Assembly: GCA_020025545.1 (NCBI GenBank)
Contig: JAHHRX010000041.1
Span: 1-7,669, forward strand
Origin: Oscillospiraceae bacterium
Lineage (GTDB): Bacteria > Bacillota > Clostridia > Oscillospirales > Oscillospiraceae
Direction of reading: 5' to 3'
DNA length: 7,669 nt
A program made the translations under genes and the position numbers. Shown piece by piece: positions 4,901-7,669 of the stretch (within the stretch, counting starts at the first letter, position 1; each line of letters starts with the position of its first letter). The notes beneath the pieces are model-generated. The model was not told the DNA's origin. It was given only the letters and a program-made list of their open reading frames with translations, and searched no databases.

Positions 4901-7669
4901 CCACCAATTCTTGTGGCAATTCTGTAACAGGACTGAGCAGCGTTCATACGGGCGGCAGCTATGCAGGCGGTGCAGTGGGCGAAATGGTTCCGGCCAGTGC
5001 CGCAGGTGTATTGGATGGCACATTGGGTCTTGCAAATATGCTTGGCTTTACCCTTACGGATCTAACCCTTTCCGGGGACAACATTTCCGTGACCGCGGGC
5101 AATCGATATGCAGGCGGTGTCATTGGCGAAGCCATGGGTGGCCAGATTGAAAATGTTACGCTTTCAGGCATCTCAGAAGTGACAGCAAAGAGCCGTGCAG
5201 GTGGATTTGCAGGTGTTGCAGGTCCTGGTGATTTGGCAGGCTCCAGTGGATTGGAACTAAAGCTGCTAGGAATTAAAGTGCTGGAAGTTAAAAATCTGCT
5301 GTCCATCGGTCAGGGCGTACGGGTTTCCGGAAAGAATTGCACCGTGAACGGTGCAGAAAGTGGTCTGACAGTTACGGCTCTGGGCAGCGATGAACAGGGG
5401 ACAACGGAGCAGTTCACTGCGGCAGGATTTATTGCCAAGGGCAACAGCACAGAATTTGAAAACTGCCATGTGAAGAATCTGCTTTGTGTTTCTGCACCAG
5501 ACCTCAATGGCTATGCCGGCGGTTTCGTAGGAACATCTGAGAGCGGCGGCCTTACGGAGGTTGCTGATGAAGGCGGAATCAAAGATTTGATTTCGCTTGG
5601 CAACTTGGTGTCCGCTGTGGGATACCTGATTCCAAAATATACAAATTGCACCGTTGCTTATTTGGGCGGCGGCGGTGTGCAGGGTGATGTGGCAGGCGGT
5701 TTTGCTGCAGATTTCCGCAGTGGCAAGGTAGATAATACCGCGCGCGGCGAACAAGACGGTTACGCAGTCTACAATATTGACCATGTAAATGGTCAGTCCT
5801 ATGCGGGCGGCTTCGGCGGCCGGGTCACATCTGGTGCTTTGGCTAGTGCCGGTGGTGGATTGTCCATCTTGGGCGGTCTGACGGGTGTGAATATCAATAT
5901 CGCTGATCTTTTGAGCGTGGTAGAGGCCTATGTACCCTACGTCATCAATGCCGGTGTCTGGTCCGAAGAAGGATTTACAGTATCCGCTCCGGTGATTCGG
6001 GATACCGATGCCAACTCTGGCAGCGCCGGCGGTTTTATCGGATATGCCAGCGGTGCACAGATTTCTCATTGTGATGTGAATCGGCTGCGCCATACCAAAG
6101 TAATACCGCCTGAAAATCTGGAAGCAGTGGAGGCCCCCAGCTACTTTGATGAAACCAGTAGCTATGCCGTACATGGCCAGCGTTATGCGGGCGGATATGT
6201 GGGACATCTGGACATCGGAAGTGCGGCCTCTTTGGGAGGCGGCCTGAAAATTCTGGGCAAAACCCTGCAGCTGACCAATGTTCTGTCTGCACTTTCCGTG
6301 GTGGTTTCTACGGTGGAACATTCCAGCGTGATTGGCAGTCCCGGCGGGTTTGCCGTTCTGGGCGATCACAGCGGTGGCTTTGCCGGAAAGATTTCCGGTG
6401 GCCATGTGCAGAACTGCCATGCAAGGAATTTCTCTTACATCATCGGTCATAGCACGGCAGGCGGCTATGTGGGCAATCTGCTCCCCGGCAATGTAGCCAA
6501 TGTGCTGGAAGATACCAGCATTCTAGGCGGACTTGTAAGCGCGGATGAGGCGCTGGCCTCTGTGGCAGAGGATTTTGTGCCATCGATTCGAAATAGCACC
6601 ACGAGCGGCATTCCATGCGGCGGTGCAGTGCGTGCACAGGATCCGTCCACAGCGCAGGTGCAAAAGGGCTGCGCAGGCGGTTATGTTGGACTGAATGAGG
6701 GTGGACAGATCCATGGCAATGATACGAGCCGCTGGAAAGGCGATAAAACATATACTGGCCCCACTAGCGAGTGTAAGGTGGAACGAATCACCTCTGTTTA
6801 CGGTTATGAGTATGCAGGCGGTTATACCGGTCTGATGCGCAGTGCTGATACCGTGAATGTGGGTGGACTGAAATTGCTGGGCGGAATTATTGAAGTCGGC
6901 AATATTCTGGGCGCACTGAGCATTACCTATCCCACGCAAACCAACACCGCAACCTATGGGCCACTGGCCAATATGGATGTTGCAACATGGAATGCCTGGG
7001 TGGAATATGTTGGTAAGTATGGCGGACGAGGCGAAGAGCTTGCCAAAATTGGCCACGTAGAAACCCAGGATCAGCTGAATGCAATCCTCAAGGATTTTGT
7101 ATATGGCTACACTGTGGCGTCAGGTCGCCCCACCCATGATGTGGGGGCAATCAGCGAAGGCGCAAGTGCTGGCGGTTATGTGGGCATGATGATCAGTGGC
7201 GTGATTACCAACGGTCAGGCCCACGATGTAAAGGCAGTACAGGCCATGGGCAACGCCGGCGGCTATGCAGGTAAGATGCGGGCCGGCGGTGCGGCACAGT
7301 TCGGTACTGTGAAAATCCTGGGCTTGCAACTCAATCTGGGACAGCTATTACAGGCGGCACAGTTCTTTGTCCCTGTGATCAAAGGATCGTCTGTGGAGGG
7401 TTATCGCTCCGGCATGACGGTCACCGCCACTGGACATGATGTGCCCCATAGTTTGGGCAATGCAGGCGGATATGTAGGCAGTGCCTGCGGTGCACAGATT
7501 TGGGGAGACGAGCCGAATGTAGATTCTGGCTGTAATGTCCTCAAGCTGCAGCGGGTCACCGGCAATTATACAGCAGGTGGCTATGCAGGCTTTGCAACAG
7601 CGGGTGCTGTGGCAAAGGTCAACACCAATATGGCGGATAATTTCCTGCAAAGCGTTCTGGATCACATCA
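1852..7669 (+). CDS. Giant secreted repeat protein, putative sortase-anchored surface adhesin (3' end outside window)
   Basis: Hand translation gives 1939 codons with no stop to the window edge. Order: signal peptide (1-30, cleavage after A-F-A); acidic linker (31-73); eight 10-residue Thr/Pro/Asp repeats (74-153); a region with three 'I-x-I...QL' strands near residues 166, 301 and 398; a 'W-E-P-L...GVGFF' segment (about 500-600); then from about 660 at least twelve modules averaging 109 residues. Each carries paired G-G-[FYV]-x-G motifs and a hydrophobic 'LLG...NLLS...VP' insert. Several modules have a Cys 14-15 residues after the first GG ('I-x-N-C-x-V-x-N'). The short units resemble GLUG-type repeats of bacterial surface proteins, which suggests a long beta-rich rod on the cell surface. 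Enzyme motifs were not seen. Adhesion is inferred from architecture and from the sortase gene it overlaps; an LPxTG-like signal would be expected beyond the window. Frame, secretion and repeats are sure; function is not. Confidence 0.9.
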   Translation, partial: MRKHSFIRSVAGFLAVLMTFYGVMPSKAFANEEIQQSYTAEVEWQDRAMPETVVADIEEPVPQTETAPRITAEETTVPVDAAQETTISTDAVQESTVPTDAVQESSIPTDVVQGSTVPTDAVQETTVPTDAAQQPTESTDPMEETVDPTEESKPEEIVQNVYQDGVIRIYSFQQLQLLGTGVKVTSLDGNPEQLGQGKVVTDETGQPVTYSMHGTYTLAQDILIPEGMLWQVPQGFTGRIAPVDTPNARQVLRETEVPAEVVPGVDQSESAPEREGNDSVAPEVSSTGTQLPLYDAPTDTIYIYHPYQLAVMAMDNAADQPVLDQDADAQSFGVGQPILLGVDGTAHLTYSPDHTYVLSSQFCSDRPEILSVQLFATTDNEGRDFDGQLVKTIGGKDYILIGNADQLRAIGSDKPVMGAVYQAYRPAFGNWTVDPDKDGNPIMLYGGDADLLQSQNGKKNYPFGKPEAAAAGIGKGRCGVNPNTGEIDPNLDIETLGKTYTYSNNANYIIFRDIDLGNQKWEPLQFYGNMIGAKSINGGKLWDDAGTNITSGQRPVISNVLVNQEEKRNSDATMGVGFFSTIESKSQLTGTSLTSPDPVIVKNLILENVSVSNSQTAVHHDVNLINGLLGALGAIVGTVLDVLLKPILGISFRQLLTNLLTARKAEPSFYATGGFAGRIVGNAQVSGCEVRNVTVSNVTNFTGGFVGYTEGTAHYLLQGLGKLIQVLENLLNAVPLLGLGDLVKVLVKLLGVDKLIVTGYDNPVIANCTVTNLSGSVGNKNAAAPAAIGDQTLPSGSYAGGFVGAQIGTQITDCTVQNSTYTVLADQYGGGFAGITRDGEIDGILEKLGVELLKIIQPQSLLMACQILNSNVTVSGGSYLGGFTGALASSYAVNDTITGSLNVSGTGSYVGGVAGTATLGWVSNLGAGEVKKGNLLSTVKELLLGVVGGSDANALLSLVGLSPSAILGVQVDCTDIQVSADGDYAGGILGKGDGAYLANSSKCAELPAWKHGKFVRPTNSCGNSVTGLSSVHTGGSYAGGAVGEMVPASAAGVLDGTLGLANMLGFTLTDLTLSGDNISVTAGNRYAGGVIGEAMGGQIENVTLSGISEVTAKSRAGGFAGVAGPGDLAGSSGLELKLLGIKVLEVKNLLSIGQGVRVSGKNCTVNGAESGLTVTALGSDEQGTTEQFTAAGFIAKGNSTEFENCHVKNLLCVSAPDLNGYAGGFVGTSESGGLTEVADEGGIKDLISLGNLVSAVGYLIPKYTNCTVAYLGGGGVQGDVAGGFAADFRSGKVDNTARGEQDGYAVYNIDHVNGQSYAGGFGGRVTSGALASAGGGLSILGGLTGVNINIADLLSVVEAYVPYVINAGVWSEEGFTVSAPVIRDTDANSGSAGGFIGYASGAQISHCDVNRLRHTKVIPPENLEAVEAPSYFDETSSYAVHGQRYAGGYVGHLDIGSAASLGGGLKILGKTLQLTNVLSALSVVVSTVEHSSVIGSPGGFAVLGDHSGGFAGKISGGHVQNCHARNFSYIIGHSTAGGYVGNLLPGNVANVLEDTSILGGLVSADEALASVAEDFVPSIRNSTTSGIPCGGAVRAQDPSTAQVQKGCAGGYVGLNEGGQIHGNDTSRWKGDKTYTGPTSECKVERITSVYGYEYAGGYTGLMRSADTVNVGGLKLLGGIIEVGNILGALSITYPTQTNTATYGPLANMDVATWNAWVEYVGKYGGRGEELAKIGHVETQDQLNAILKDFVYGYTVASGRPTHDVGAISEGASAGGYVGMMISGVITNGQAHDVKAVQAMGNAGGYAGKMRAGGAAQFGTVKILGLQLNLGQLLQAAQFFVPVIKGSSVEGYRSGMTVTATGHDVPHSLGNAGGYVGSACGAQIWGDEPNVDSGCNVLKLQRVTGNYTAGGYAGFATAGAVAKVNTNMADNFLQSVLDHI
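2071..2310 (+). repeat. Eight tandem 30-bp repeats encoding a Thr/Pro/Asp-rich stalk
   Basis: Units start every 30 bases from 2071 and encode ETTVPVDAAQ, ETTISTDAVQ, ESTVPTDAVQ, ESSIPTDVVQ, GSTVPTDAVQ, ETTVPTDAAQ, then two degenerate units (QPTESTDPME, ETVDPTEESK). The consensus is E-[ST]-T-V-P-T-D-A-V-Q. The repeats are in frame and close to identical at DNA level in the middle copies. The region would be an extended, acidic, flexible spacer between the signal peptide and the folded part. Because the period is a multiple of three, several other frames also stay open here and should not be called as genes. Confidence 0.93.
2341..3600 (+). other. N-terminal folded region of the giant protein, before the module array
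   Basis: Residues 164-583 hold three segments with the same flavour: 'VIRIYSFQQLQLLG' (about 166-179), 'TIYIYHPYQLAVMA' (about 300-313) and 'DYILIGNADQLRAIG' (about 397-411). The pattern I-x-I...QL...h-G is common at the start of GLUG-type and related beta-helix surface proteins. It is followed by 'IIFRDIDLG...WEPL...GNMIG' (about 509-531) and 'GVGFFSTIE' (about 575-583), which look like the capping turns that lead into such a repeat domain. No enzyme motif is seen. The domain assignment is by pattern only. Confidence 0.5.
3868..7669 (+). repeat. Array of at least twelve ~109-residue GGF/GGY modules (protein repeats)
   Basis: Paired G-G-[FYV]-x-G motifs begin at residues 673/703, 800/830, 881/911, 986/1039, 1088/1117, 1191/1223 (first copy degenerate, A-G-F), 1282/1319, 1393/1447, 1508/1537, 1609/1656, 1774/1803 and 1872/1909. 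First-of-pair spacing averages 109 residues. Between the two motifs lies a short strand unit often reading 'I-x-N-C-x-V-x-N'. After the second motif comes a 45-115 residue insert with a hydrophobic 'LKLLG...NLLS...VP' core and then 'V-x-G...T-V-x-A'. Sequence identity between modules is low except at these motifs, so this is an old protein repeat and not a recent DNA duplication. The array continues past the window edge. Confidence 0.8.

Noticed and set aside
5266..6450. 394-codon open frame on the minus strand
   Set aside because: It lies wholly antisense to the giant gene, which has a signal peptide and periodic modules through this stretch. The antisense product has no recognisable domain and is rich in residues expected from complementing Gly/Ala/Val codons.
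6523..7056. 177-codon minus-strand frame
   Set aside because: It is a shadow of the module array with no ribosome site or family signature noticed; the + strand frame continues its GG motif pattern through this stretch.

Overview
The window looks like part of the chromosome of a Gram-positive, low-to-moderate-GC bacterium, most likely a gut-associated member of the Clostridia (Oscillospiraceae/Ruminococcaceae-like). That placement is an inference. It rests on a sortase of a type common in clostridial genomes, a very long Gly-rich secreted protein behind it, an IS200-type element with strong GC hairpins, and coding DNA near 50% GC beside a very AT-rich intergenic region. The species cannot be named from this sequence.

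Layout: (1) Bases 1 to about 625 are an IS200/IS605-family insertion sequence, probably missing only a little of its left end to the window edge. It has a left-end hairpin, a TnpA gene, and right-end hairpins, the last of which doubles as an intrinsic terminator. TnpA keeps the HUH histidines and the catalytic tyrosine but has lost its first beta strand. The bases just before it look like the true N-terminus cut off by a short out-of-frame deletion, so this copy is probably dead. (2) Bases about 626-1240 are an AT-rich intergenic region with no convincing full-size gene. It ends in a good sigma-70-type promoter (TTGACA-16-TATCAT) and a roughly 140-base leader with short ATG-started reading frames. 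(3) Bases 1241-1855 encode a membrane-anchored sortase. (4) A giant secreted protein starts on a TTG at 1852, overlapping the sortase stop codon. It stays open for 1939 codons and runs off the right edge without a stop.

The giant gene is the main content of the window and is easy to overlook: it has a non-ATG start, no stop inside the window, and many long shadow frames on both strands. I translated the whole frame by hand and found no stop. The protein has a signal peptide cleaved near residue 30, an acidic Thr/Pro-rich stalk with eight 10-residue tandem repeats (residues 74-153), an N-terminal region with three 'I-x-I...QL' strands, and then, from residue about 660, at least twelve tandem modules of about 109 residues. 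Each module has a pair of G-G-[FYV]-x-G motifs, often 29-32 residues apart, followed by a hydrophobic 'LLG...NLLS...VP' insert. The short part of the module resembles GLUG-type repeats of bacterial surface adhesins.

How the genes work together (inference): one transcript starting near 1108 would make the sortase and, by translational coupling, a large cell-wall protein that this sortase would attach. The C-terminal sorting signal that would prove this lies beyond the window. The terminator at the IS right end would shield this operon from transcription entering from the left.
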